In this document: in pieces, positions 12,602 through 29,994 of the stretch
How the letters are laid out: every line of letters begins with the position of its first letter
Numbering within the stretch: the stretch's first letter is position 1
Assembly: GCF_964340395.1 (NCBI RefSeq)
Contig: NC_135554.1
Span: 23,538,092-23,590,591, forward strand
DNA length: 52,500 nucleotides
Direction: 5' to 3'
Source: Glandiceps talaboti
Taxonomy: Eukaryota; Hemichordata; Enteropneusta; Spengelidae
Position numbers and translations under genes: made by a program
Notes under the pieces: model-generated
Database searches by the model: none
What the model was told of the DNA's origin: nothing
What the model saw: only the letters and a program-made list of their open reading frames with translations

Positions 12602-13982
12602 TACTTAAATAAGGCTACTATGAGGACTTCTTAGCTACTGTGCCGGTGCTTATCGGCAAATACAATATCCGTCGTGGAATGTCATTGCCTTATATATCGT
12701 TCACTCGTTATCGTTCAGTGGCAGGTAACTTCCCACGGAATATCTCAAATGGTCACGTGATATGGCTTCTGCAGGTCACTGACTACTTGTATCCTGGTCA
12801 ACACGCTAAAAGGTAAACATTCCCACCATAGCAGGATGACGTGAGGACTGTTCATCCTCAAGTAACACGTAAATTGCCAGCAGTGTGGCTTTGTCGTTTT
12901 TGTTTTAGGTGGTTTATTTGTTTAACTTTTTTTTTGGAGGAGGATTCTTTTCTGCAGCTACATACTGGCCAATGAATGTATTACATCGAGACTCTGACAA
13001 TAACTGTCTGTGGTAATACGCAGAACGTATATCCTGTTAAGACTTTAGACAAAGCTGTGGTAATTTGATATCGTGGCTGGAAGATGTGGGGGTTTTTTGG
13101 AATCGGAAGTCAACTTTCGACTTCAGAAATCAACAATGGCTTGTTACAATGGATGGATTAACACTGACACTCAATCTTGTTCACTTGAATGAATGAGCAT
13201 TATCTTCGACACAACAGTCTTGGCTGGGGTGTGTATGGGGATTTCAATCATAGTCATGATGTATAATTTATAAAAAGTAATGAGCAAATCATAGAATGAC
13301 GTAGAGAGAGATATACATGATAAATATTACCTAACTTAATCAAGGATCCGTTCCTATTCGATGATCGTAAGGATATAACCACCTGTTGGATTCATAACGC
13401 GTCGCAAGGATAACATTATGATCAAAATAAAAGGATGAATACCCCCCCCCCCCCCATCTATACAGTTTCAAATGGGAGGGTACTTTATAATTACACATTA
13501 AAATATGTGTAGCCGGGGGGGGGGTACGAAAATTCTTGGGTTCATTTCGGGGGGGGGGGGTATGACATTTTTGAAGGTGGGAGGCGCGCTGCTATGTTTT
13601 TTACCAAAATAATTTCTCCCCATGCCCCCCTCCCCCCACCGTAAATACTGAATCCAGCCTTAGTATAGGCACACACAGAATTAGCGTGTTTCAATAAAGA
13701 AACAACTGCCGTTAGACCTTTCGGTTGCTATTGTTATTTTTAAATGCTTATAAAATTGGTCAAAATAAGTTGTAATAACCGATTTAGATGCGCTCTGTTA
13801 CACTCATATCGCCCACCCACTCATTTAATGAAATAAAATCTAAAATATCACGAATTGGGAAGGTAATTAGCACGAGTAGAAGACGTGTCTAGCCGAAATA
13901 ACTCCTTGACCCAATAATTGACACATGCAGGATATGCTAGCCGAGAAAACAAAGTGTGCGTGCAAAACTATGTAATATAATG

Positions 13983-14014
<32 letters not shown>

Positions 14015-14073
14015 TGTATGTATGTATGTATGTATGTATGTATGTATGTATGTCTGTGTGTGTGTGTGTGTGT

Positions 14074-14104
<31 letters not shown>

Positions 14105-16039
14105 ACAGTGTCAACTTTGAATATACGCTACATGTTGTATGCCGGCGTTGGTAGTTAACGATGATTGACTAGGTGTTTGATAAAAGAACACCAAGAGACC
14201 TCGGTGACGTCAGACTTCTTTTAGCAATCTTTACCCTCGAGTTCTGAGATTTCACATACCAATGGTGTACGCCAACTGTATAATGTCGCAAAGACATGTG
14301 CTGAAGACAACAACTTACGGAATGGAAAGTAATTTCCTATCGTATTCTTTTACTTTCTCCAGTGCATATAAACTTGACACGTAGATACCACTGGTTGTTG
14401 CCATTTATTTCTGTTTCCTGCTTGGTTGTTAAAAAATTTGTTAGTCAATCGTATATCTGTATATCCCATCGTGTGATGACGTGTGTAGAAAACATGTCAA
14501 ATGTCAACGAAACCAATCGCTAAGACTTGCCAATTACGACTGTAGTTTCATTTCCACCAGCGTTACGAAGTAATACTTGCAACTTACCCCTTTCACGCCC
14601 TAGCCCTATAACCGTCTTTTGGGAATTGGACTAATAAAACCTAAGAATCGGAATCTTTCAAGAGAGAGATTTACCGATGTAGGTAATGCCAGGGGGCGAT
14701 ATGTGTACAAATCCTCTTAAAAAAGACTAATTGCTTTTTCGACATATCAAAAAAAGTATAACCGTGGAGATTTGGATTACTGTTATGAATGGTATGTAGT
14801 ATCCATGAATCTCTTTTCGCGGGCTACAAGATTTGATGACGTCATATGACATGATCATGATTATTAATTTGTTAAAGAACTGGAAATATTCTTGAAACTG
14901 TAAAATCCAAACATAAATTATTAGATTAGGAGTAAGGATGTTTTAAAAAAAAAAATAAGTGGTAGGGTACGGGGTACAAATGCCCGGCGTACGTTTTCCA
15001 CTTAGCAAATTATTAATGTTACATGTGTGTAGATTGCAAAGTTGAGGAGATTACCGACCACGGTGAGTAGGATGCACCAAAGGAGACGTTCGAATCACTG
15101 TTCAACAGTGTTATGTGGTCCGAGAAAATCATTGGCCGAGCGGGGTAATGTGGTGCGCTGTGGTGAGAAGTCGCTAAGAAGTCAATACCGCCAGAGTCGT
15201 GAATTGGAGATCGGACTGGTAGCCTACTACATTTTTTGTACTATATACAGGGGCGATATCAATGCAATGTAGTTCAATTTAGGAAAAAAATATAGTTATT
15301 AGGTCCCTTCCTCCGCCAACTTAATTGACCAAAATTGAAAACTGTTTCAGACAGCACAATCAATTTCAAATCTGTATGTATACTAGTGCACGTGGTATTA
15401 TGAATACAAGGCTCGTATGTAAGGAGGAAAAATAGATCTTTTATTAACACGTTAAACATACTTTGAGTGCCATGCATTTTCTATAGTGACATTTTTTTTT
15501 TGTATTTAGGGTGACAAAACATATTTCATTAAAACTAGTCATTTTGTAGGATGAGATTTAAAATGGTTTAACGCCCCCCCCCCCCAGCAAAGAATTTAGC
15601 TTTTGTTTTATCCTATATTAAAACATGGATGTATACGTACATGTATTATTAGTGAATACATCCATGATTGAAATAAGCTTATTGACCTCACTCCTTACAA
15701 CTTCAAGGGTATCTGTAAACACTTTGAACAGATTCTGAGATTTGACTACCGAGTCCTGACTGTTGTAACTTATCTTTGAATGCTATTTCAGTTGATACAC
15801 GAGAATTAAAACACAACAGTTTTTGACTATGTATAGAAGTTATACGCGTTTGTGAAGTTGGGATTATATCGCCCTCTTGCTCGCTAGTACTCGCCGAGCA
15901 AGGCGAGACATTAGGGCGCCCTCTATGGCGGATTATGTAAACAATGCGCACATTCATATATTCATTCAGTCCTCTTTCAATTGCTTTATTTGCAAGCCCA
16001 GCATGTCATATTATGACCTTTCTAATGTGGTCAATTAAC
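12602..16039. other. Intergenic, no gene recognised
   Basis: Presumably includes the promoter of the minus-strand EGF gene near 12.6-12.8 kb, with no box I would name. Poly-C/poly-G tracts cluster at 13441-13640. The open frame at 15042-15272 shows no family features. Confidence 0.6.
13985..14104. repeat. (TATG)n-(TG)n compound microsatellite
   Basis: TATG units pass into TG units. Intergenic. Confidence 0.95.
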
Positions 16040-16492
16040 AAATGAAACAGTATACTTTTACCCTTGATATGGATGCTACAACAGTTAAGATTGTAGTACA
16101 TACAGAAAACGCTTTACTTTGGTGTTACATGTTGTATTAGTAAATGAAACAGTATACTTTTACACTTGATATGGATGCTATAAACAATTGTGGTACATAC
16201 AGAAAATGCTTTACTTTTGGTGTTATGGGTTGTACTTGATATGGATGCTATAAATGCTTGTGGTACATACAGAAAACGCTTTACTTTCATGTTATGGGTT
16301 GCATTAGTAAATGAAACTATACTTTTACACTTGATATGGATGCTATAAACAATTGTGGTACATACAGAAAACGCTTTACTTTTGTGTTATGGGTTGTATT
16401 AGCAAAGGAAACCGTATACTTTTACACTTGATATGGATGCTATAAACAATTGTGGTACATACAGAAAATGCTTTACTTTGGTGTTATGGGTT
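16040..16492. repeat. Tandem array of about five 80-100 bp units
   Basis: The unit runs from AATGAAACAGTATACTTTTA through CTTGATATGGATGCTATAA and GGTACATACAGAAAACGC to GTTATGGGTTGTATTAG. The third unit lacks its first part. Non-coding minisatellite. Confidence 0.9.
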
Positions 16493-16493
16493 A

Positions 16494-18273
16494 TTTTTTT
16501 TAAAATATGATGAGCTAGATAAAGCAAGTGATAGGGTGATTTTTATTTTAATGGTATTTGACAGTAGAAATAAATAAATACTCACACTCGACAGACTCAC
16601 AAATTCTGTGTTTTAACATACATGATGAACATGCATATTGTGTTCTCTGATCAGACAGAAAACAAATATACATTCAGTTCACACAGCTTTATTGGTGGAC
16701 CTTGAACATTTACTGTCATAGCAAAATTTACATATTTTGATAGAACGTGACAAGCTTGTAGAATTGTACTTTAATGCTACGTAGAAACCAGAAATTACTT
16801 GTTATAATTCCAAATCAATATCATGGTAACGCCTTAGTTGTGAAAGAAATTTAGCCATAAATACAATCAGATTGAAAATGGAAGATCACAGGAAATTACT
16901 GTGTCATTCCATCTTAAATTAGCTTAGACCAAGTCAATAAAATGTGTGGTTCTGATAACGCCCAATTTCAAAAGAGTACACTGGCTAGGTAGGGAATTTT
17001 TAATTTTATATTTTACATGTATTTAATTATTCTTATTTGGTCTGGTTCAGGTTGTCACAAATATATACGTAGAGGTCAACAGACATTTCTCATTAATGTG
17101 TGCACATTTTCCGTATGATATGCAGACGATATTGTACACTGTATTCTGCCAAGTTGTTTTGATCACAAAACAATGTCAATCAAATCTCACTATTTCTCTC
17201 ATGACTTTGCAAATTTTTTCTTTGACTTTTCAAATATTTTTTTCAAATTCCAAAAAGAATGTTCATGGTCAGCAGTGAAAAACTAGGTTGGGTTGGGTTA
17301 TCTGAACTGCCTTAGAGGGCACACTTGTGTTTAGTGTACTGGTATCTGAGAATAAAAGACTTGTCCAAAATTTATGACTCAATAGCGTTTTTGTGAACAC
17401 GAGAAAACATCAGTATTCACCAAAGACAGTTATGATAAAATCATGAAAATTTTCATTTACAAGAAAAAAAATGTTGATTTTATAATTCTTTTAAGAAATC
17501 ACAGAATTGAACCAACTGCACAGTAACAGCTATTGTTTTACTACTAGTGAGTGGTAGTGCATCAAAATAACTGTAACTCCCACTGTAAATCGCCTAGCTT
17601 GTACTAATGGTAAAAATAACTCTCTCTGCTTGAGTTTTTGGCAGTTGATTCCTTGAAGGGATGTCATACACTCCCCTGGGTAGGGAAGGCTGTCACTATC
17701 CTTCAATTGAGCTAGTACATGTAGAATAGCTGGGTCACAGTCTTGAAAGCAAACATGGTGATAATTGACCTTTCCACCACAGTAAACTAAGAAATTGGGG
17801 CCTGACAACAGCAGGAACAAGCTAGGAGTAGAGACATTTAACTTTCAGTAATAGAGTAGCATGCAGTTGATTAATAACCATTTAGAGAATAGCCAGTGTG
17901 CCCTGTAAGCCACTGATGCACACAATTTCGACTGATGCACCAAAATTTGGTGTTCTCCTATCTCTTACTATATGTGGTGACTCACAAGAAATTCAAGGTT
18001 TTATCATTTTGACTCACAACAACAAAATTTGGCTATCATTAAAAGGGCACACTGAGAATAGCTATTCATTAGCCAAGGATGTAGATCATTTTAGAAGTAG
18101 GCAGTCAAATGTGAAAAGTTGGTGGAATCTAGGAACAATGTGACTCATAAATCTTCCCAATGATAGAAATATACTTGTTCATACAATGAATTTGTGAGCA
18201 CTCTCCTGAAAAAAGTGGCCCGCAAAACATTGGCGAGTAGCCAGTTGTTTTTACAAGCTATCAGCCCTGTCAG
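16494..18273 (-). other. Possible RMI2 3' UTR or intergenic DNA
   Basis: Lies downstream of the RMI2 stop. The first clear minus-strand AATAAA I see is at 16693-16688. A 96-codon minus-strand open frame (17820-17530) has no recognisable domain. Confidence 0.4.
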
Positions 18274-19691
18274 TTAGCTGGCATTGATGTAATGTTTCTG
18301 TATGTCTATCACTTCAAGCTGCCACATAGGCTCATAAAGTGTATGTTTATCTGATAAATTAGTTACTTTGATAGCTCTTACTGTCATACACTTCCTAATA
18401 TCCTGGATACTTCCAATAACCATTACATAGGCTCCTGGAACAGAAGGAGAATAAAAAAATCAGAATTTTGAACAAATGTACATTTTGTAGACAGGGCACT
18501 GAGCTTCTCACCCATTTAAATTTAGGGAAGGGATAATAAGGACACTGTAGCAATATATTTTACAATTTATACATTTTGGTAGATTTCCATACCTTATTAC
18601 ACCTGGGGTATTGTTCAAGTATAAATCAAAATGATCATTCAAGGTACCATGGATGTTTTAGTGTCTGATCACCTGATCACTATGGGAACACATAATAATT
18701 CCCAGAGAAATTCATATAGGTTACAAAAGTACACACACACACAAAATAAAAGGTGATTCAAGGTGACAAGGAAAAAACGATACAGAAATTTGAGGTAAAG
18801 GATAAACTCTCAAGGGGGTCTCAGTGTAAATGGACAATCGCCCTTTGGGGCAATGCATTTTGGGTGTTGATCTAAAACAGAGGTGTAGATTTGGAAGGGC
18901 TGGTCTGAAATAGGGTTTGACTAGCTTTGGTCTAATTTATATCAATCCTTCCATTTCACTATTTTTTACCCCAAAATTTCGAATACTTTTAACACTGGAA
19001 CTTTATTATAATCAGACCCTTGTCAACCCTCTCTTCTTCATGGTAATGTACATACAAATCTATATAATAACGCAACAAGGTCTTACACAATTACATCTGG
19101 GTCTAAAATGGGTATGCATGTACAGTACAGTATTTTTTCACAAATTGGTCTAAAACAGAGTGTGGGATTTACATCCATCAAAATGTAGGTGAATGCCATC
19201 CTGTCCTCAACCCAACATCCTTCTCATAGTAGTAGTAATAGTACTATAGTATAAATTCACATTTTTTCTTCTTCTCTTTTTACTTTGTTTTGTTTTGCAA
19301 CAAGATAAGCCACAGGATTCCTGGCGGATTGACACAGAGTGGAAAATCGCTACAGTCACGCGAGTCACTGCAGACCAGTCTTTCTTATCCCCATGCTGCA
19401 GTTATAATTTATAAACTTACCTGGTGTAAGACTAGACGTTTTAAATATTTTCTTGACATTTTTGAAGTCGATGAGAACAGTTCCAGTGCTATCGTCAAGA
19501 ACAAAATTCTCGCACGACTCGTCAACTTCGACGACTGTGCCCTGTAACCAGACCATTTGAATGTCCACTGTCCGTCCATTTAGATTCAACACACAAGATG
19601 GATTTGAACTTGACGTGTCTGCTAATTTACACTCTCTGAGTTGTCGTATGAACAGTTTCCTAGCCGGTGATGTAAGCCTAGAGCTGGACAT
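18274..19691 (-). CDS. RMI2: RecQ-mediated genome instability protein 2 homologue (2 exons)
   Basis: Exon 1 is 19691-19421 (donor GTAAGT) and exon 2 is 18434-18274 (acceptor TTCTGTTCCAG). The phase-1 junction restores a Gly codon, giving 143 codons plus TAA. Human RMI2 is 147 residues. RMI2 is a single OB-fold protein that pairs with RMI1 and supports the BLM-TOP3A complex, which dissolves double Holliday junctions and suppresses crossovers. What supports the call is the N-terminal SPARKLFIRQLRE, then MVWLQGTVVEV with a following LDDSTGTVLIDF strand, and in exon 2 GAYVMVIGSIQ, a VTNLSD turn and the C-terminal MWQLEVIDIQ. All sit in the family order. A minus-strand AATAAA at 16693-16688 could end a long 3' UTR, but this is weak. 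The neighbouring EGF and GST genes have no obvious functional link. Confidence 0.88.
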
Positions 19692-20186
19692 CTTTCCTGT
19701 TGTTCAAAACCAAAACTATATGTATGTAGGGCTGTAGCGCCAGTGTGTATTCTTCCATAGACAGTACCCAGTACTCCTCCAAAGTCCACTGAGATCAACA
19801 ACAACAAACACGGAAGTGTCGAAAAGCTAACTTCAGTCTTCGCTGAAAACCGTAAACGTTGAAAACCAATGACTTAATCTTCTGGTTCGAGTGGTTGAAG
19901 ACATAAAGAATATATAATTTCAAAAATTGATCGGTAAAATAGTGAAAAATTTGAAGTTCACTACCTCCGCTCTAGAATTTTAACATTCACAAAGAAGTGA
20001 ATGTTGGCAGCCATATTTCCCGCTACACACAATCCTCGTCGCTGATTGGTCGCTCGGCAAGGTGAGAGGTCATTGCAGCCAGTGACTACATGACACTGAG
20101 GGCAGAGTCACTTGTAGTCTATCAGCTAGCCATCGGATGTTCTTCCGATAAAATACGACACACAGCCGAACAACGCTATCGAGGAT

Positions 20187-20271
20187 GTTCGGGCAAGCCC
20201 TCACATGCGAACTTCGTTCGCTTATAGTTATAGCATCGAAAGAAAGCCCGAACGTCTAGCAGCAAGACTAA
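20187..20271. repeat. Foldback repeat, also present inverted at 29995-30069
   Basis: GTTCGGGC at 20187-20194 pairs with GCCCGAAC at 20246-20253, and the internal GCGAACTTCGTTCGC is self-complementary. The segment from 20195 to 20271 reappears on the opposite strand at 29995-30069 with few changes. Confidence 0.65.
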
Positions 20272-20463
20272 GTCACTTGTAGCAAATACTAGTATTCTAA
20301 TTGCTATTCAAGTGTGGTCTTCAGAGTCATACATGTATTAAATACAAAATAATGGGAAAAATACCGTCACCGGTGAAAACGATATCGCTTTATAAAAAAA
20401 ATAACACATTCTTAAATTCTTTGCGAAGATGAGTGAGTTATGTTTTTGCATGTACATGTCTGA

Positions 20464-20480
20464 TTGTTATTGTTATTGTT

Positions 20481-20512
<32 letters not shown>
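20464..20512. repeat. (TTG)n/(TTATTG)n microsatellite
   Basis: Trinucleotide run preceded by TTATTG units. Confidence 0.9.
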
Positions 20513-20514
<2 letters not shown>

Positions 20515-20910
20515 GACGTAAGTTAACTTTCTGAGTGGAGCACTATACATCTTTGTATGTTAATACGGCTCATTAGAAATATAACATATTTGATAGGGAA
20601 TAATTTATATGTAAAATGGTCATGGGTCATAGTAGTAGTTGCTCGATGCATTGTGACATTTTGTGACACCATGGGTCAGTTAACAGACTCAACAAGTCTC
20701 GTTAGTACTAATTCGTGACAAACGAAATTAAGTGTAAATACATTTTGCTTGAAAGAGAAATCATACAAGTACATATACGATCATCGGCATGTATATATAA
20801 CAGTGATGGAAAAGTACACCACTGGCGTCCCCACTTGACTGACTATACACAGAATGATTCAGAGGGTGGCCAAGTTTAGCAAACAAAACATCGACTGTAT
20901 CATATCTTCC

Positions 20911-21128
20911 TAGACTGTCGACAGTCGCTCGCGCCTTTTTTCCCCTACATTTTATCTAAACTTAAGTCGTCGCCGCGCTCCTATCCTGCGCAACACTACC
21001 ATAATTGCATACTGATATCAGTATGCGATTATAGTACTAGTAGTATTGCGCTGGATCGGAGCGCCGTAAACGACTTAAGTTTAGATAAAACGTAGGGAAA
21101 AAAGGCGCGAGCGACTGTCGACAGTCCA
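20911..21128. mobile_element. 218-bp foldback MITE with 9-bp target-site duplication
   Basis: The ends are inverted repeats: TAGACTGTCGACAGTCGC on the left and its near-complement on the right (reading TGGACTG inward). They extend through GCTCGCGCC and a T-run to TTTATCTAAACTTAAGTCGT, so nearly the whole element folds back. Flanks are ATATCTTCC at 20902-20910 and again at 21129-21137. A 9-bp duplication with long inverted ends suggests a Mutator-like non-autonomous element; the superfamily is inference. No coding capacity. Confidence 0.8.
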
Positions 21129-21224
21129 ATATCTTCCTTGTATGTGACTCTATTCATCATAATTTACATAATTTATGTCTTATATACCTATAATGCGAAG
21201 CGTGTCCACGATTTTCTACCTTAT

Positions 21225-21585
21225 ATTCTATGTATCGGACCAAGTTACAAAAACTGGGAGTTTATCAGTTAGAGAACCCTGTTTGGAATAACAAATAACA
21301 TTCAATGGCATATCCGACTTATTTGTCGCTGTGAAAAGCCCGTAGGCTACGGTTAGTATGTTTTGAAAACACGGTTTAAGCAATCATATTTACTTTAATA
21401 CAAAATTCTATGTATCGGACCAAGTTACAAAAACTTGGAGTTTATCAGTTAGAGAACCCTGTTTGGAATAACAAATAACATTCAATGACATATCCGACTT
21501 ATTTGTCGCTATGAAAAGCCCGTAGGCTACGGTTAGTATGTTTTGAAAACACGGTTTAAAGCAATCATATTTACTTTAATACAAA
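21225..21585. repeat. Tandem duplication, 180-bp period
   Basis: 21225-21404 and 21405-21585 are nearly identical: a few substitutions and one inserted A. Each begins ATTCTATGTATCGGACCAAG and includes GTAGGCTACGGTTAG. It immediately follows the 218-bp MITE region. Confidence 0.9.
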
Positions 21586-22875
21586 CGGTCATCTCCTCCA
21601 GATCTGCGTTGTTTACACGATTCGTAAGCCTGACAACTGTAAATTAATTCACTGTCTGCAAGTGTAGATGTTCAAAAATAGACTTGTGAATGTGTAAAAC
21701 TTTCAGATCATCACAAATTGATATAGTAATAACGTTAGAACATGATGAGAAAAAAGTGGGGCATGAAAAAAAATTGGATATGTTGCAAAAGAGGTCCATG
21801 TTTAGCTCTTGATTCATGACTCGCTAAACCAATGTAAACCTCAGAACTCCGAATTACTAACTGGGGTTGAAAGTACGTGCCGACGTACGTGTGCATACAT
21901 ATGTATGATAATACTAATAGGTTGTTGTGTAGTATTAAAGTGTCACGTGCACAGTGGGTGTTGACAGTCGTAAAAAAGGTTAATTTGCATATCGAGGGTT
22001 CCGATCGATGTGCAAATGACTAACATTTCTAATGTCTATAATACATAGTAAGTGAACACTACACAATCAGCTATCTAAAAAGGAAAGAAGCATGTATATA
22101 CACTGAAACCCTTAATATTTGACTATAAATAGACATATAAATACATAAATGTTCTTAAATATTACTTCGGAAAGCCACCTTTCAGCTAACTCGACACAAA
22201 CTAAACACATTGCTATTATATAATTAAGGTATATTACACATGTAGCTGATAATGGTGCCTTGGTTATGTAGATATATAATCACTTAGTAATCATGAATTA
22301 ATGTAAACAGTTGAAGTACTCTAAGATGTATGCTGACAGATCATGAAAGTCACTGTAAAAATAAACGCTGGAGAAAACCGCTATCACAAACGACGCCCTA
22401 ATGTGAGTGTAATCTATCAATGTCCTGTCACAACTCTGAAAACTACATCAACATGTCGCAATATTACTTTTAGTACTAGTATGGCTCTTACTTAGCTGAA
22501 AGCTGGGTTTCCACAGTCGTACCTAAGTCTTTGGATCGTCACGGACAAGCAGTACAATCATAGAATGAATAGAAAAAAAAAACCCGTGGGAATAAATTTG
22601 AACATTACTTTAATTGTGATAAATAAATGGAACATTTTAAGAGAAATTTAAATATTTATCTTCCACTTGTTTACTTTGCAATCTGTCCGACTACCGACCC
22701 TCTATCACAAAGAAGAACTATGATTTGGGTCACTTCACGACTTGACGTCGACTAAGGGTAGATATTGTAGACGGAAACTTTGGAATGACAATTTATACTT
22801 CAAGGGCTTTTAAGTGATTATTTACAGACGAAGAGCTTTAAAAGGACAATACATAAATAACTTTTTGACAATCAC
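21586..22875. other. Intergenic, no gene recognised
   Basis: AT-rich unique sequence between the 180-bp duplication and the GST unit. Homology to the second GST unit begins near 22876. Confidence 0.6.
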
Positions 22876-22891
22876 AATTGCAAATGCACCA

Positions 22892-22929
22892 TGAGTCATC
22901 AGTTTTTTAGTGCGAAAAATGCCGAGTCA
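22892..22929 (+). promoter_or_regulatory. Candidate AP-1/ARE motifs upstream of GST copy 1
   Basis: TGAGTCA at 22892-22898 is a perfect AP-1/TRE heptamer. GCCGAGTCA at 22921-22929 is, on the minus strand, TGACTCGGC, matching the antioxidant-response core TGACnnnGC. Both lie 220-260 bp before the start codon, in DNA shared with copy 2. GST genes in many animals are induced through Nrf2/CncC at such sites; use of these ones is inference. Confidence 0.4.
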
Positions 22930-23028
22930 CCATAACAAAGAAGCCAAGCTGACAATCTGATTGGCTACTAATGTTTACTTTTCTAACTCATTCATCATAC
23001 ATGTCACATGGTGTTCCATATCCAATAA

Positions 23029-27657
<4,629 letters not shown>

Positions 27658-28530
27658 AAAGACCGACATTTAAAACGAATTTGACGAGATAATAAGTCGT
27701 GCGCACGAGATATTATCTCTCATGCGCACGATATATATATTTTTTTGCTTTTGGAGATGGCACTAACGGGCTTTCACATATTGCGTTATATGATATAAAA
27801 TTATTTTTACCGTCCATACTCCTCTTGTATATGTATAGTAAATTACGTCAAATATAAACATGCCAAATTTGTTTTCGTAGAAAAGAGTAAATAAAGTTTT
27901 ATATAGTTCAACTTAATTTTGATTTTTGTCGTTTTTATCAGTCATCTCCCTAACATGAAAGTTTTTCAAATGCTCAGCCTAGCCATCGACATCATCTACT
28001 ACATTTCAGCAGTTAAACACAGAGTTCTGTCAGCAAGTATAAAATATGTCCAACTGTATAGAATTACTAAAAAATGTATTGGTTGTCCAAAGATGTCAAA
28101 GGTGAAGTCCTCCTCACAACAAGCTTCAACTGTGTTCTGGGGACTTTCATTATTCGTAATTATGGTCCTAGCTATATTGTACACTTTCTAATAAAGATGA
28201 TAATTCAAGTTGCAGACTTCGGGTTTCGGAAATCACTCAATCTTGATCCTGTATACGTATGTTTGGCCGAAGAGCATAATGACGTATGAAGCGAGTATAT
28301 GTGTGCGTGTGTGTGTGTGTGGTGGTGGTGGGGGGGGGGGTTGAAGGGGTGCTGTGTCTCACACCACACAGTCGAATTAATCTAACACAAAGAGAATACT
28401 TCATACTACATGGCATACAGAGAGAGGGGGTGTTTACAAAATTTCAGGACGAACAGACATTTGGAGTAAGATATAAACGACAGATCAGATATATGTTGAA
28501 AACTTTGCATAATCTATAGTGATATGTTTA

Positions 28531-28690
28531 TAATCTCCCGGTATTCCGAATGAGTTTTACGTCATCGAGGTCGAATGATTCCCTTCATGTCGGCCGTATC
28601 CCTCTGAGCCGATAGGCGAGGAGGGATACAGACATAGGGGAATCATGAGTCCAAGATGACGTAGCACAAATGAGAAATACCGGGAGATTA
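28531..28690. mobile_element. 160-bp foldback MITE downstream of GST copy 1
   Basis: The ends TAATCTCCCGGTATT and AATACCGGGAGATTA are perfect inverted repeats. TTTA flanks both sides (28527-28530 and 28691-28694). Inner arms pair around TACGTCATC/GATGACGTA and ATCCCTC-type blocks. Confidence 0.7.
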
Positions 28691-29501
28691 TTTATTTATT
28701 AGATATGTAGACCCACTAATTTTTTCTGTTATGATGACACTTTGAAACTAAAATATTCTCAAAATTTACGATGAACGCGCATTACTTTCATGAAGTGACT
28801 TGTGAAGTCACTTTCGGCGTTTCGACAGCTGTCTTCATTACTGCTACAGTAAAGTCACACCACATACGTTCAGGTAGGGAACATTTTGTCAACGACGGGA
28901 CGTTTGTCAAGACTCAGTGACTATTGCTTTGACAAACTATAAACATTTTCATCGGAAAAAATGAGAAATACCGAGAGACTGACTAACGAACGGCTGCCGG
29001 TTATGCATAATCTTTGAACTCGGCTCATACGCCAGAAACATAAACACTGGCATGCAAGTTAAAACGTAGAAAACAAGGTGAAATTTTCAAAATCACATTG
29101 TCAAAAGTTATTCAAAAATGCTATCAATAGTTGAATTATACGTTAAAAACATAAACACTAGCAAGTTAAAACGTCGAAAACATGGTGAAATTTTCAAAAT
29201 CACATTTTCAAAAGTTATTCAGATATTCTATCAATAGTTGAATTATAACAGACAGCGATTTCACTGCGGTGTGTAACTATCAGAAATGGAGGTTTTTACG
29301 ATGCTGTAATGTCAGCATGTTTATGTACGTTTACTTAGTGGCTGTACGAAAGGCGATAGATGTGTCCAAACGAGATGTATTTGTTCACTGTTTACACTGA
29401 TGATGATGTCAATATTCGAAGAATCATCAAACATAACCGAAACCTTATTTCACGTGTCTTATATTACAAAATTATGATTTACACTTTCGCATTTCACATT
29501 T

Positions 29502-29507
29502 AACAAT

Positions 29508-29557
<50 letters not shown>
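29502..29557. repeat. (AAC)n microsatellite
   Basis: Trinucleotide run between GST copy 1 and the SINE. Confidence 0.95.
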
Positions 29558-29647
29558 CGTCGTAACTGTACAGGTTGACAGTGCTGCAGCAGGACCGACA
29601 CTTCTGACGTCAACCTGAAAATAACCAGCATAATATTATATATATAA

Positions 29648-29945
29648 ACCAGCTCCCTGTAGCGTAGTGGTTAGCGCACAGGATTAGCAGTCGGGAGGTC
29701 ACGAGTTCGAATCCCACTGGAAACAGGGGTTTTTTCTGTGACCGACCCAAACCAAGGGTGAGTGTTCTACAGATGGGTAGGCTGTATCACTCAGCCGTGT
29801 CTCACTCACAAGATGAGTGCGAAGTAATGACTTGAAAAGTCGGGGACGATTACTCACACGGAGCCTCCAGGTACTATGTTTGCCGGGCCTTGGTGACTCT
29901 GGGAAGGAAACACTATTTTTTCAACAGGAATTTTGTTGATAGTGT
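29648..29945 (+). mobile_element. tRNA-derived SINE (candidate)
   Basis: The head has an A box (TAGCGTAGTGGTTAGCGCA) and a B box (GAGTTCGAATCCC) at tRNA spacing, with AGC where an anticodon would sit. CCCTGT...ACAGGGG resembles a weakened acceptor stem, but extra bases make it a poor tRNA. A body of about 220 bp follows and ends near a hairpin (CACTATTT...TTGATAGTG). The 3' end is uncertain. Confidence 0.6.
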
Positions 29946-29994
29946 TCACACTGAGCCGTGTACTTCCACTGATACACAACGTGCAGGGATAGTC

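Noticed and set aside
15042-15272. 76-codon arginine-rich frame
   Set aside because: No splice context and no recognisable domain.
16040-16492. CRISPR-like array
   Set aside because: Units are contiguous with no unique spacers, in a eukaryotic context. It is a minisatellite.
17530-17820. 96-codon minus-strand open frame below RMI2
   Set aside because: Lies after the RMI2 stop, has no recognisable family and may be 3' UTR.
27919-28191. 90-codon open frame after GST copy 1, repeated at 36576-36848 after copy 2
   Set aside because: Kept only because the unit was duplicated. The differences I see between the copies nearly all change amino acids, the opposite of the GST exons, and there is no known domain.
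29648-29725. A true tRNA-Ala gene
   Set aside because: Pol III boxes are present, but the acceptor and anticodon stems do not fold properly and a SINE-like body follows.
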